A DNA stretch of 64,000 nt from Malurus cyaneus samueli (taxonomy: Eukaryota; Chordata; Aves; Passeriformes; Maluridae): the NCBI GenBank assembly GCA_009741485.1, contig VKON01000103.1, forward strand, positions 2,689,570-2,753,569. Direction: 5' to 3'. Positions 26,641 through 40,430 of the stretch are shown piece after piece (positions within the stretch are counted from its first letter, which is position 1; the number at the start of each line of letters is the position of its first letter). Both the position numbers and the translations under genes were made by a program. Below the pieces are notes generated by a model. The model was given only the letters and a program-made list of their open reading frames with translations, was not told the origin of the DNA and did not search any database.

Positions 26641-29600
26641 AATATAATTCTATAAGCCAGCAATACAACACCTGCATTCTCATGCAATTAATTTGGTTAA
26701 AACAGCCCAGAAATTATTAAACTTTGTGCTCAGGTAAATCAGCAAGGGTAGAACTCATCCAGAATCCTTACAGTGGTGGAGACCTTTGTGGAGATGAAAG
26801 AAATCCCACAGCCTTTCAGAAGGTATATTGCCACGTGCAGCACTCTTTATGTGTCACAACACCAGCTCTGTACAAATGGAATTTTCTATAAAATTCCCGG
26901 CAGAGCTTGCTCTGAATTTTGAAGAAAAATTAAACAGAGATGGAAAAAAAGTGGCCAAAACCTCGCGCATTATGTTTTTTTCCTGTATTTCATGGGGGTA
27001 CAGAAAAGAAAACAAATTTTCTTTGCTCTTGCTGAGAGGAGAGTAGAGGCAAACCCTATGCCAGTTCGAGATGAGTAAATCTTTATTTTCCTTCAGCATT
27101 TACCTGACTGCAAGCACTTGCATTTCCCAATGGTCCACTCATTTTGAGGAGGTTGCAATATTCTCTTAGCAGTAAGGTTGCCTCCAACAAGCCTGCATTA
27201 TTTCAGTTAACATGAAGAGATGACAGAAATGGATTTATTTCTGAAAAGGCAGAATTGGGAAGAAATGCCCCTGGCTCTTTGGAAAGCAGTGGACTGAAAT
27301 GGCACCACCAACATGAAAACTGAGAGGTGTTTATCCCCTCATTTCCACATCTAAAGGACTTCAGCATCAATAAAGGACCTTAACAGTGTAATTAGTTATA
27401 AGATTTCAAACAAATAACGCGAGTTTGCACTTCATTGTTTAATTTGGAGCTTTCAAACTCAACAGGAAGGTAATTAATACGACGAAGACATAAAGCAGAA
27501 TTGTATATTAGGAATGGGGTCGGTATTAGTTTTTATAGACAAAGTCAACTTGCTAATAAAGATGGAATTCAACTCTTGATCCCATTTGAGACTGTGCTGG
27601 TGTGATGGACAATTGTTGCAAGCAGAAAATGTTATTTGTAGTCTATATTAATAAAAGCTTTGTTCTTCAGGTCATTCTCTATTGTAATGCATTGGTAAAT
27701 AACTATATTAAATGGTTTAAATCATATCCAGATATTATGATCATATATATTTATGCTATTTACCCTTTTTTCCTGGTCAGAAATGGCTAAAAAGATTAAG
27801 GAGATGAATGTTCCTCATCCCCTAATAAACCCTCAGTATCAGGTGAGGGAATTTTAAATACTTTATTTGCTATTTCAGAATAAACTAAACAGCCCTGTAG
27901 AATGAACACACACGCGACTTTAGCTTGCTTTCTTACTAGTATTTTTTTCCGCTCCAATCTGGACAACTGTACCTCCCCTGTGATGAGAGAGGAAAAAGTT
28001 CATGTGTAGTCTTGGAAATTCCTCAGAGGGGATTGATTATTAATCGAACAGAGCAGAATATGTATTTAACAGCAGAGGAACCACAAACTCTATTTAAGGG
28101 AAGACAAGATGGGTAATGAGCAGTAAAAAAAGAATACCCTGAAAGTTTAAGAACGTAGGCACTGCTGAAGCAGGTGATAACACTGTTAGTTTAAGACTTG
28201 GAAAGTTTAAATGAAAGAAGTGGAGATATTAGACGAGAGGCGCGGTGCCGTATAGGAACATAAAATTCTAAGAAAGAAAAAAATATAAATTCTGCAAAAC
28301 ATTTTAAACCCACACATGATACTATTCTTCAAGGAAAGGAATCTTTCCACAAAAAGCACTTGGTTAAATTGGGAGTAAATGTATGGAACTGAATCACAGA
28401 GCTGTATAGGGTTCACTTCAATATTAAAAGACAATAGAACGACCAACTTCAGCGTCCACTCTTTGTCTTCTGGTGATTGCAGGACGCAAACTTATTTATT
28501 TTAAAAAACTAAGCAGGTCAAAATTAATTTGTTGCGCGAGGTGAGTGTATGTTGACTCCTGTGAAAAACAACACGTGAGGCTTCCTGCCACATTTATTTT
28601 TAATTATTGTCTATAGGCTCAACATGCCCTGAACGTCACACTGGGATGTGAGCGCAGACGAAAAGGACATTGTGACTCTGAAACTTTTAACGTTTTAAGC
28701 TGGCTGCATCTTTAATTCATCGTGAGCGAATGCTTGTTTAGAAATAAACAGTGTTTTTCTAAGTTGCGTCGCGCACGAAATCGCATTGTTGTTGGATGGA
28801 TTTGACATTGGAATTTCTGTCACCCACACATTACATTAAAGCCACCCACTGAGCAGTCTGTTGGGGCTGGCCACTTAAATAGTATGAAGCACCTGTCTGA
28901 CCAACCCCACTGAATACAACAATAATACTCTGGTGAGGAGGATACCAGTATTTTTAACTTCTCTTAGAATTTGTGCGAAAGGAAGAGGTTCATAAAATAG
29001 ACAACTGGCAAAATGCATCATTCTTAAAATAATTAAAGTTAATTTTGTGAGCAGCAGAGTAGTGGTCGATGAACGAGTGGGTTACATCGAAAAGAATCTC
29101 GCTAAGGGAATTTCATCTGTCCTTGAATATTTTGTCCTTCGCAGGTGTCCTGATGATGTGGCAAGAGCATTCCCGGAAATATTAGATTACAATTGGAAAT
29201 ATATCATAATATATATGAAACTTCTGGATATGTTTGCAAATAGGATTTTCATCTTATGTTTTCCTGCACACAGGGCCTGCCATGGGCACCAGTGGTTTAA
29301 TAACTGGCAGGAAGATGAACCGTTCATATTATTGGCAACTTGTGCGCAACTTCGTGTTTGTTATTTTATTATAAACAATAAACCGTAAAGCTGAGGGATT
29401 TCCTCCATCCATTACTGCCATGTGTTGTTCTGCAGGACCAGTAGGCTGGATTTTGAACCGGAGGATTTGGATGGTCGCAGGATCCTGTACTTTATCCCTT
29501 AGAAAGAGCTTCGTGTGAATTAACTTATTATTATGGTGATGAGTGTGATGAAAGAAGGCAAGTGTAACAGGAAAAAAGCACACACTTCCAGCCTATTAAC

Positions 29601-29773
29601 CCTGCTTTTCAAGAATGCTCCAAAACCCTCAACTTTCATCTTGTCCTCTGCTTAGATAGAAAAAAAACACTGTTTTATATTCAGTGTGGAGAGAGAAGTA
29701 AAATCTTTGCCAGCTAAATTTCTGCATGAGACAAGGCCCTCGTCAATGGGGTTTTGTGTTTTACAACATCTGC
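26641..29773. other. AT-rich non-coding DNA, low-quality sequence (copy B)
   Basis: Matches 127-3109 but with frequent one- to few-base insertions and losses, densest at about 28000-29100. No gene seen. The 113-codon frame at 29047-29388 exists only because of these changes. Confidence 0.6.
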
Positions 29774-31755
29774 TGTGGTGTTTTATTTGGCCCAGTTTTT
29801 GAGGGGGGGGCCAAAAAGTATGGCGCCTGGAGAAGCTTCTGAGGCTTCACACGTGTCCAGCAGAGCCAATTGCTTGTTGGCATCTGAATGATGGACTGCC
29901 ACTGACCAAACCTGGCCAATTAAAGATAGTGTTACGCCTTTGAAACATATTTAAGAGAAATCAAACAAGGAGCAACAGAGTATTTGCGCCAGGGAGAGGC
30001 TGAGAAATATGTGAAGGATGCAAACACCAGGTTGCAGTGCAGGAGGGGGAGGAGCTGCCTCCGGCGCGCGACAGCGACGCTAAGCGAGAGGAGCCCTTAG
30101 CATCCATTGCCATGGTGGAAGGCAGGCGTCGTAAGCCGCATGGTCGACATCGGGAGAGTCCTGACAGGTGAATGGAGCAGGCGCTCTGTGCGCGACGACG
30201 CTGCATTGATCTCAGACTGGAGATGAGCACAGGTAGCAACGAGGAAGGGGACATCGGGAGGAGGCTGTCCCCTGCAGCCCATGGTGACCATGGTGGAGCA
30301 GGCTGTCGCGCCTATCAGCGGCCATAGTGACCATGGTGGGCAGGCTTGTCCCCCGAGCCATGGTGACCTGGTGGAGGCAGGCTTGTCCCCTGCAGGCCAT
30401 GGTGACCATGGTGGAGCAGGCTGTCCCCCTGTGCCCTGGTGACCAAATGGTGGAGCAGGCTGTCCCCCTGCAGCCCATGGTGAGCCATGGTGGATGCGCC
30501 TGCGTCCCCGCCCTGAGCCCATGCGGGAGCGCAGGTGGAGCAGGCTGCCCCTGCAGCCCCGGGTACCATGGTGGAGCAGGCTGATCCCCTGCAGCCCATG
30601 GTGACATTGTGGAGGCAGGCTGTCCCCTGCAGCCCACGATGACCATGGTGGAGCAGAATGTCCCCCTGCAGCCCATGGTGACATGGTGAGCAGCTGTCCC
30701 CTGCAAGCCCAATGGTTGGACCATGGTGGAGCAGGCTGTTCCCCTGTTGACCATGGTGGACCTATGTGGAGCAGGCTGCCCCTGCCCAGCCCATGGTGAC
30801 CATGGTGGAGCAGGCTGTCCCCTGTGACTATGGTGACCATGGTGGAAGGCAGGCTGTCCCCTTAGCAGCCATGGTGACCATGGTGGAGCAGGCTCTCCCC
30901 TGCCGCCCATGGTGACCATGGTGGGAGGCAGGCTGTCCCCTGCAGCCCATGGTGACCATGGTGGCAGGCAGGCTGTCCCCTGCAGCCCATGGTGACCATG
31001 TGAGCAAGGTCTGTCCCCCTGCAGCCCATGGGGTCCACAGGAGGGTGCGGGAGCCACCCGCACAGCCCGGGAGGAGGGAGGTCCCGCATGGCCAGAGCGC
31101 GGAGATTGCCGAGGGAGGGGCTGGGTCCAGCGTGAGACCCATGGATGAGAGAGGCTTGCTCCCGAGATGGCAGGCAGCCTGGCCTTCTGACTGTACCCGG
31201 TGACAAGAGAGCCCACGGTGCAACAGTTCTTGGGATGACTGATTTGCCCGTCGGGGGGGTAAACTCACCCTGCAGCAGCTGTGTGTGGGTGACTGCTGCT
31301 CGTGAGAGGTGGAGCCACGCGAGGAGCTTCATTGGAGACTGTCTCCGGGAAGGGACCCCAGGGCACAAAGGGAGAGATGCTTCTCTCCCCAGCTGTCACA
31401 GACAGAGTCACTGGTGATGGAACTGGACCAAACCCCCATCCCTGTCGTCCTCGACTGGTTCAGTGGGGAAGGGGTGAGGGAGTGGGGAGAAGATCGGTGT
31501 CTTGAGGGGCTAATTTATTTCTCTTCTCCTCCTTACCATTTGTTAGTAATAAATTCACTTGATCTATTAAGTTGTGCCGTTTTGTCCATATCAAGTTGTT
31601 TTCCTCCCTGTTCCTTAATCTCAACTCCATGAACCTTTTTGTTAGTTTTTTCCCCCCTTCGCTCTTCTCTACCTCGGGTGTTCGGGGTGGGGGAGAAGCG
31701 AATGAGCAGGTGTTGTGGGTGCTGGTTTTTGGCCAGCATTCTTAAACCGCAAGCA
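29774..31755 (+). mobile_element. Solo LTR with minisatellite (copy B)
   Basis: Same insertion as 3110-4907: starts TGTGGTG after ctgc, ends GCAAGCA before CTGCC. The identical target site shows this is the same insertion event seen twice. The small differences at both ends look like sequence noise. An AATAAA is present near 31549. Confidence 0.82.
30255..31035 (+). repeat. ~38-bp minisatellite inside the LTR (copy B), about 20 units
   Basis: Same unit as at 3437-4230. I count about 20 cores, and the unit order does not simply match copy A. Individual units carry extra or missing bases. Long frames on both strands here are chance effects. Confidence 0.9.
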
Positions 31756-33449
31756 CTGCCCAGAGACAAAATCCTCCAGCCAGATTAAACCCAGAGATGA
31801 CAAATCAATGCTGGCACGCCTGATATTAGATGGGCTCTGTTACCCATTTCACGATGAAAGACTTCATGGTTCTAAGAATCTCCCACTTTCTTGGGCCACA
31901 AACAACCCACCAAAGCCCAAACTGTAGTATATTTGCCAAAAACCTCTGCTCTCTAACGTCGCTTTCCTGAATTTTTTTACGCGGCGCTCTCCTCCGCCGC
32001 TCATCACACACAACTTTAAATAATTCTGGATAGGAAGGAGAAAGCCGCCTATAATTGCTAAAAAAAATCTAATTGCAAGACACTGCAAAGCAAAACAGTG
32101 AAGAAGGAACGTGATTGGCATTTAATGACAGCTTGGCGTATTTGCAAGTCAGCTGCTGTGCTATTAAGCAGATATCACTGAGAGGAACCCAAGCTGCTGC
32201 GGAGTCAAGTTAGCCTCTTCAGGAAAAAAAGTTGGTGTTGAGAGACGTGCGCTTCTTTTGCCCCAGCTGCAGCATAGCCACTGCTAAGCTATATTTTTTG
32301 TTGAACAAGGATTAATAGCTGGGGGACTTGTAACTAATAGCTTTCGTTTCCTGGGAGTAACCTCATCTGCATCGTTTTGCTAAATCAGTTATTTAAACAA
32401 TTCACAAGCAAGAGAAATTAATTACAGAATTGTGTGTATTTAAGATCATTATTTGAAGTGAAATCACATCTTTTCGTGTCACATTCAGGCATCTAAAATT
32501 CTCCAGACCTGCCTACATCCGTAGCTCTGCATTTTGGCTGAGATAGGAAAAATGTTATTTTTTATGCCATTGCCCCTTTTTGTCCACAAAAGCTGTCAGG
32601 GCACCAGTGGCGGGCTTACAACTCCCTTCTCCTTGGATGGAAGAAGCAGTGAATGCAATATAGAGCCAATAATAATATTAAAGGCAATTGGGTTCTAGTC
32701 ACCACATTGCTAACATTTCTCACTTTTCTCCTACTAGCACTTTAAAGCCTCAGAGCTTTCAAAGCTTGCTGGAATTTCACAGGGAAGATCCCATATAATT
32801 GCTAACTGCCCACAGTGCAGGCATAATTTTGGGGGAAAAAAAAGGAAATGGAAACATGAACCAGGCAATTTGAAATTATATCTCAGCTCTTAATTCACTG
32901 TAATGATATCCCAGGAGCCATCCTTCAAATTAAAGGTTGGCAAATACACCCCTCCAATTCTTAACCTGCCCCAAGAAAAGCCACGTGCATTTATTTCTTT
33001 TGGAGATGATTAAATGATTCCCCTCATCCAACAATAACCTTCAAGTCTTTCTCGTTACCCAAGGGCAACTTTAATTACACCAATCACCAAATTACACCGT
33101 GCACTGCTGTTCCTCCAGCTCCCAAAATCAGGGAACAATCCTGGCAGCTGCAGGACCCAAAAAAAAACCCTCACTACTTTGTCATGCAGGATTTGTAGGC
33201 ATGAGAAGATAATTAACCCATGGGCCCCCAATCTTTAGCTTCCCAAACATGCGTCTCAGCCTGGTTCTTAGCAAGGAAGCTCCCTGGAGATGTGCTGACC
33301 TGGCTACTAAAAAAATGGAATGCTCATTGGGAAAAAGGTGATTACAGAACGGTATTTGTAATGGGAAAAAGAGAAAAAAGAACTGTATTGTAAATATTTT
33401 AATGCAGTAGACTAATTGAACATCTGTTGAACAAGTCACTGTGTCAGAT
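31756..33449. other. Non-coding DNA (copy B), includes the possible conserved element
   Basis: Counterpart of 4908-6572. About 32010-32510 matches the candidate conserved stretch of copy A. No gene seen. Confidence 0.5.
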
Positions 33450-34215
33450 TCAGGTGCTTGATAACATTCCTTATCTTGTTATTAATGAAGCTCAAGTTTT
33501 CCCATGGGCTATGACGACAATATCACTATTCTGAAACATAAAACTGATTCCATGCCTTTTATGGCAGTGCAGAAAACCATTGCAAACTGTAAATCCTTTA
33601 TCTTTCCATAAGTATGTTTGTGGTAGTCAATCTATTTAATCTTTCTGTATTTCCTTTTCATTGTTATTTTATTTTACATTTTATTAGGATATAAAGGGAA
33701 CAATAGTACTGTTAAGGATGCACTTGTAAAGGTTTCATGTTTAAGAGAGGGTTTTATGCTTCAGAAGCAAAATTTTTCTGATAAGATGATTCTTAGCTAA
33801 TTCACACACAACCAGAAAGTGGAAACACTTTTCTTCCACTTCCAAACCTTTGTACACACCGTCAGTAGTTGGCAGGAGGGCAGAGGAGGAGGGAAAGATG
33901 AAATTTTTCCAAAATCAGATGGTCTCAAAAAATGTCATGCTGTCTATGGAAATGGGAGGGAGTGGAGGTTGGAAGGAAAGGAAAGATAACTTGAAGGAGG
34001 GAAACTAAAAGAGGAAATGGAAGGGAAAATACCAGAAAGATTATTATTGACTATCACACATGCTTATGGGAGAGAAAAGGTGGCTTCAATTTGCAGTTTT
34101 CTTCAGTGCCATAAAGGCGGAAATTCAGATTTAATGTGGAGGAAAACTGATGTTCTCATGCCCATAGGAAAAACTTGGAGCTCTTAATAACAAAGGTAAT
34201 GAGTTGATGTCGCAT
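33450..34215. repeat. Imperfect inverted repeat (copy B)
   Basis: Counterpart of 6573-7305, with left arm about 33450-33655 and right arm about 34035-34215. The loop has about 35 extra bases near 33745-33785 (including ttttatgcttcagaagcaaa) that are absent from copy A. Confidence 0.78.
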
Positions 34216-36056
34216 CCAACATCTCATTCGTTTTATGTGCAAGAATAAGCAAAATTACCCAATGAAGGTTTTAGCTTAGAGGAAGGAAAACCCCAGTTAA
34301 GCACAGATTGCTGTAGAGGCCTCACTTCTTAAATTAAGAGGAACAAACTGTGAATGCATGCTGAGGATGTCTGTAATTTGCAGCTCTGGGAAGTGGACTG
34401 TGAGTTAATTTCCCGTTCAGCCAGCACCTATGAAAGAGGAACCGATAATCAGCAGCATTATTTAGTAGAATGTATATTAATTCTGTACCCCTAATACCAA
34501 ACCAATTAATTATTTCAAAGGACAAACTATGGCAGCAAATATTAAGATCTTTATTCCCTCATCAAAGTTAAAAAGTAAAAAAACCCAAAAATTTTAAAAA
34601 ATTATGCTAAAAGTGCAGATGCTTTTCTTTTCTCAAGACTCTATTTCACAAAAAAAGAATGAATTGTCTTTTCTCAAGTGAAACAAACTATATTTTTAAC
34701 CTTTTTTCATCTATAAGCAAAGATTCTAACAACACTACACAAAGATTGCTCAAACAAACAGAATCCTGACAGCAAAACTTGACCATGGGACAAGTAAATA
34801 TTTGCCAGCTATACTATGGGAAGTGTACAAAACAGTGAAAGAGTATTTTTAATGTGCTGCTGAATTACTCGAGCTACTGCGGAAACGTGATATTTATGGA
34901 GGGCTGTGCTCCTTTGGTGTATACTTGGATTTAATGGGTCGCTGCAATTAAATTCATTAATTATTTTTTGTCTCAGCACCAATGTTGACTGCTGCTGTTG
35001 ATTCCAGGAAGTTTCACTTAATTTTCAAAGAACAATAGCCAGCTGCCTGGAGGAACAAAGTTATCAAGTTGTTCAAGGCAGCAGCCAGAAAATACCCCCA
35101 ACGCTCATCTTGTGACACGTTCTCTATTCCAACAACTCCAGCTTCGTATTAATAAGCCATTAAGTCAGTGCTCCAAAAGTGAGATATTGGAACATTTGGG
35201 GTGGCTGAGATTTTTAATCTCTCTGTCAGTCTATCACATGTTCAGCTACAGCAGCGTTCCTGCCCAGCTGTGCAGGATGCAGCCAGGGGCTGATGTGTTT
35301 ACTTTAAAACACAAACATCGAAAAATTGGAGGGTCCTGGTGCGAAGGTTGGTGTGACAAATCGCCTTAATTACCTTTGTTTTAGAATTACTATTAAGTGC
35401 AGGGAATTTGCCAAGCTCTTTCATTTATCTGCTGGTTTATACTTTCACATCACCTTTTGCTAGTTTCTAATTGCCACCATAACAAGTGATAACTACAGCA
35501 TGTGTGCTGTTTTAGGTTTGAACCCCTGCTTTTTTACAACAGCAAAAAAGATTTTATTATCTGTAATAGGGGCAGCAACACTAAACACCCTTTCCTCCAA
35601 ATAAATTTTATTGCCATACCTCCTGCCCTCGCCAAAGAGAAGGCTGAATGAAAAGAACAGAAAATATATACCATTATAAATGAGCTTCAATCCATAGGAT
35701 TTTTATTATTATTGTACTCCTAAACTTTTAGTTTTCCTCAAACCCCACTGTCAGACATTACTCAGCCATTGTGAATGCATTTGCTACACACCAGCAAACC
35801 TGCCTCCATCCCAAAACTTGCTTGAATTCAGCATCACCACATTCGAGTCATCCCATGTAAAGCTGGCACTCAGCCTGGCATGCCCCACAAGCTCAGTGGA
35901 CCATATTTTGCAAAGTGTCAGATCCTTTCTGTTCCAAAGAGAGACCCAGGATCAGCCTACTGACCTCAACCTCTGCTCTGCCTACCAAGATTTCAATTTC
36001 ATTTTGCATATCCAGCTGTGAAAATCAGGAAGGTTTTAAAAACTATAGATTGTTCA
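34216..36056. other. AT-rich non-coding DNA, no gene seen (copy B)
   Basis: Counterpart of 7306-9079. Nothing recognisable. Confidence 0.5.
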
Positions 36057-36190
36057 AGCAGTGGAAGAGGATGCCCAGGGAAGGGGCTGAGTCCACAGTC
36101 CCTGGAGGATTTTAAAGACACAAGATGTGGCACTGGGCACAGTTTTGGTGACTGGGTTTAATTGTTGATTCCATTATCTCTGGAAGGTGT
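36057..36190 (+). mobile_element. Old CR1 3' fragment (copy B)
   Basis: Duplicate of the degraded CR1 fragment at 9080-9220, with the same gatgcccagggaaggggctg and tccctggag blocks. Confidence 0.62.
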
Positions 36191-39100
36191 TCCCCAAGCT
36201 CAGGGAATTCCATCATTCAGAGCAAAGTTGGAGCCACGAGCAAAGGGCTGCAGGATGAAGGCTTGCAGGCCCAGCATGTCTCAGCAGGCATTGATGGTCA
36301 TTACTCTGGAGAAAATTACTTTTGCACCATGTTACAAAACAGTTTTTATGGTATCTCCATTTTCAGATATTTATCAGCCACGATTTCTCATTCAGTTCTT
36401 TGCAAAGCTACAGGAGAATGTTCTTATCCATGTGAAATGACTTCTGATTTATTAAAATAAGTGTACAATTTACAGATGTGGAGGGGATGAGCTTAAAAAT
36501 ACAGTTGATTTAAAAAAGCAGCTTTTCTTAGCCTGAAATTGTTGATGACTAAGTGATTAACTAGCTGCCAACACATATTTAGGAATACAAGTATATGATG
36601 CTTCAAGATTTTTTTACAGTTGCTAACTTGTGGTATAACCTTGTTAATGTTTTGCTATGTTAATTAATAATTATTAGTATAATTACAGCTAATACAAAGT
36701 TCTAATAATGTAATGTCTAGCAGAAACCTATTTCTGAGCTCTAGTAAAACAATCAGTGCAAATATAAACCACAAGACAGACGACACTTTTCTTTGCCAGA
36801 ATCACATCCACAGACGGAACTTGAAAAGGATGACAATGGAGTACATAAAACCTTAGTTTTTATTTTAGGTATCCCAGCTGTATGGATTTTAAGAGGTGAT
36901 TTATAGTGTCATTAATTTTCATTCCTTTTCTGTCATATTCCCTAATTTTCACTGTTCAGGCACATTATTTTCCACCATCACAGAACTTTTTGTTTTAAAT
37001 GAAGTTCAAAAAAACGTGAAGTATATTTGCCCTGTTACATTCTGCAAAAAATTGGCATGGCACTTAAAGAAATCTAGAATTTCTATACATTATAAATTTT
37101 ATTGCAATAGTAATCTCATTAAAAATTTTTGAGAAAACTTACTGTGCCAACTTTAGTTGTTTCTGTCTTTTGAAGTTAGGCATCTTCACTGAGTATCTTC
37201 AGACGGGCACACGACCTTTCCTCTTTAAAATTCCAGTTGGAGTAACCTCAAAACAACCACTGACCTGGGAAATAAGTTTTTATCTTTCATTTTCATGTTT
37301 ACAATAAATATGCTCTTCCTGTGATCCTTGCAGGTGCACTCAGAAGACACCAGAGCTACTCCCAGGCACAGACAAGGGAGCTGTAATCTCCAGTTTTTTC
37401 CTCCTTTTCAAAATGGGCACCTAAAACAAGCTTCGGAGTTTAAAACTCACAACCATAAAAAACTAATTTAAAAACCCTCCAGCTTGTTTTCTACCATTAC
37501 AGCCAATCAAATTAGGGCTTGCTTAAAAGCAACAGGAAGATTAATTATTTGCCTAGAGATCAAGGTAAACAAAAAGTTGAGGTTGTTATAATACAGCATG
37601 TCTGTACATAAGAAACTTAGGAACAATTGACAACTGATGTTTTTTCAGCTTTGATTTCCTGAACTGGAAATATTGGCCCTTTTTCTGACCTGAGTGATGT
37701 CATAGTGACACTGAAAAAACATGCATGCATCAGTGAAAAATGTCAAGCAGAAAAGGATCAAATAGCATTAATTTTGAGAAAGTTCTAAAGGACAGTATCA
37801 CAGTTTGCCAAAATAGAAAAGCCCTCCTCTCATTCACCACGGATAAGCTGAAGAGGATCAGAAAGGAAAACACGATTGTAACTGCAGAGGAAACAGGGAA
37901 AAACACAGAGATCATATTCAGAAGCATTAAATCCTTCCACTATTACCTGGGATTATGCACGGAAACAATGCTCTGCATCCATGTACAGACACTAGCTTAT
38001 TCCCCAAACAGGCAAAACGGAGCAATCAACAGAAAAAGTAACAGAAATATGAAATATTTCATACATGCATATATGAAATGTTAAAATTTGACAGCAAGCC
38101 CATAAAATTATTTGTTAAAAAAACTTCAACTTTACTGCCTATTTCTTATTTTTTAATTAAACATATATTGTCCTCTATCTTCTACAGCATTGGGTGAAGG
38201 GGAAGAGAAGAAGTTGTTCTTACATTCATCTAAATTATTTGCAAGATTCACTTGTAGCAATGAAGTATCTTATTAATCCACAAAATTCCTGCTTCAATTC
38301 CGTATAACACCAGTGTTAAAAAGGCCTCCGCATTTGATTACATTCATAAATTTAATTTCATATTATTCGAACTTACAGATAATTTTGAGCAAGGGCTTTA
38401 TGAAAAAAAACGTATGGCTATAAAGACTGGCTCCATAATCCATTGAATGCTCTTCATAATCCTGGTGTAAATGGTACTAAAGCTACTAAAGGCTCTTTCT
38501 TGAGAAGTTGAGGGCACAGAAAATCAGTTCTGAGCCACTCCTTACTCTTGTCCTAGAGGTAAAGATGTTAAGCTAAGATGGGCCAGCAACAAACTGACTT
38601 CTGAGTTCATTACTTCCTTGTTTATTCAAATTGTCTCATCTTTTCACCAGTACTTTCCGCACACTGATACTCCAAAACAGTGAGCACGCCTGATTTTACA
38701 ACAACTAAGTTATTTAAATTTAAATTAATCAGATCACCAACAATCTGCGTCTAGGCTTCTTATTGCCATCCTCCACCCCTGCACATACACCTTTCCGAGG
38801 GCAACAGCTCTCCTCGCTGCTGTTACACCACTTCAGGAGCAAAAACTCTCCAATTAATACCACGTCTCTCCAGCACAGAAAGTAATCTTAGGGCATTCTA
38901 TGAATCATTAATATCACAGAAATGCTACTCTAGAAAGCAGAATGCAGCACTGATACGACGCTCGCTGCGAAGAAAGCGAACTTTCTAAATGGTGTTCATT
39001 GAAATCAGCATTTTCCCATTCCGACTCCGTTAGGAATCTCTCCTCCAATATCTCCACCAATCTTTACCAAAACCTGAGATTATTTCAAGCCCGTGGAATC

Positions 39101-40430
39101 TTGGCAGTTGTGACTAGAAAAGACCACTGATAAATACTCAACTGCGAAAGTTAAAAAAAAAACCCAACAAACAAAAACTGAAGAAATATTAATTTCTTAT
39201 ATTTACTTGTTCTCAAGCAATGATTGTTTTTCTTTAGGAAGCAATAGGGAAGTAATAATTGTCAGTAGGCCCTCATGGGCTATAATGCAGAGATTGTAAA
39301 TACTGTAAAATTACATTTTTAAAAGTACTGTACTTTCATGATAAATACTTTAGTCAGAGAATAAGTATCTAATTTCAAATCATTATTCGTGCACATTTCT
39401 TCGCCAGGCAGGTACTTCTGACAAGCACACCAACCCTTCTTACATTCACTTGGGGTAATAAATCCTATTATCTATAATTCAACAGAAATATGCAACAAAT
39501 AGTCTTACAGGGGGTTTATCATTTTACAATTTCCACACTTCTACAGCACTAACATGAAGCTGTGATATCATTTCTGAGATACTAATGCTATAACTGGAGA
39601 AGCATGTCTGAAACAATGCAGAGCATGCACCACAACTCTTTCAAAGCCTATGTTGGAAGGCACAACTGTTCAAAATCTACAATTGAAATAACGTTTCAGT
39701 ATGAAACCTTGGCTAAAATAACCTTGGCTATTTATATTTAAATGCTTGCATGAAAATCGTCTATTAGGGTACAGCCTGTTGTCTCAAAGATGACAGAGTA
39801 AGTAGTACCATTGAAGTGGATGTTTTATTTAAATAGCATGCATAATGAAGCCAGGGGAAAATATTGAAATTTCAGAAAAAGAATGAAATGCCCATCACCA
39901 TCTGACTTTATCCAATGTTAGTGATAAATATTATCATCTGTACCTAGAATACATTATAGGACTTACCTTAACCAAGGAATAAATATAACATCCAGCTATT
40001 TCAATATTGTATATCACAGACAAGTGAACCTAAATATCAACTTGTTTGTTGTCAATAGACCCAAAAAACCACTGTGAAGGAATCATTTACATCAACACAA
40101 AGAGTATGCTTGATGCAAATCAGCTCCAGAATGATCCAGTCCACTCCTTTATTCTATCAACCAAGTTTCAGACATCACAAATGAAATCCTGTACCAATTT
40201 GATTGTCTAAATTAAGCCTTTTTTTTCCTGAAGAGATGAGTCAGAGGTCAAAGAAGTTGAATTTATACTATTTTCCCTCATTTAGTGCATAAAAACAAGC
40301 AAATCAGTGGTCTTTAGATAAAATATAGAACCAAAACCAAATTACATTAACCAAAAAGGTTATGTTACCATCTTCTACAACGTAGTATAGTACCCAATAG
40401 AAGCTAGTGTTAAGAGTGGGCCTTTTCACA
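36191..40430. other. AT-rich non-coding DNA, no gene seen (copy B)
   Basis: Counterpart of 9221-13500. No exon, RNA gene or clear repeat recognised. Confidence 0.5.

Noticed and set aside
29047..29388. 113-codon plus-strand frame starting MSSRVVVDERVGYIEK
   Set aside because: The counterpart in copy A (about 2430-2640) is not open over this length; the frame depends on probable sequence errors.
30097..31368. Overlapping 146-334 codon frames in the second minisatellite
   Set aside because: Same artefact as in copy A; the frames differ between copies because of indels, which a real protein would not tolerate.
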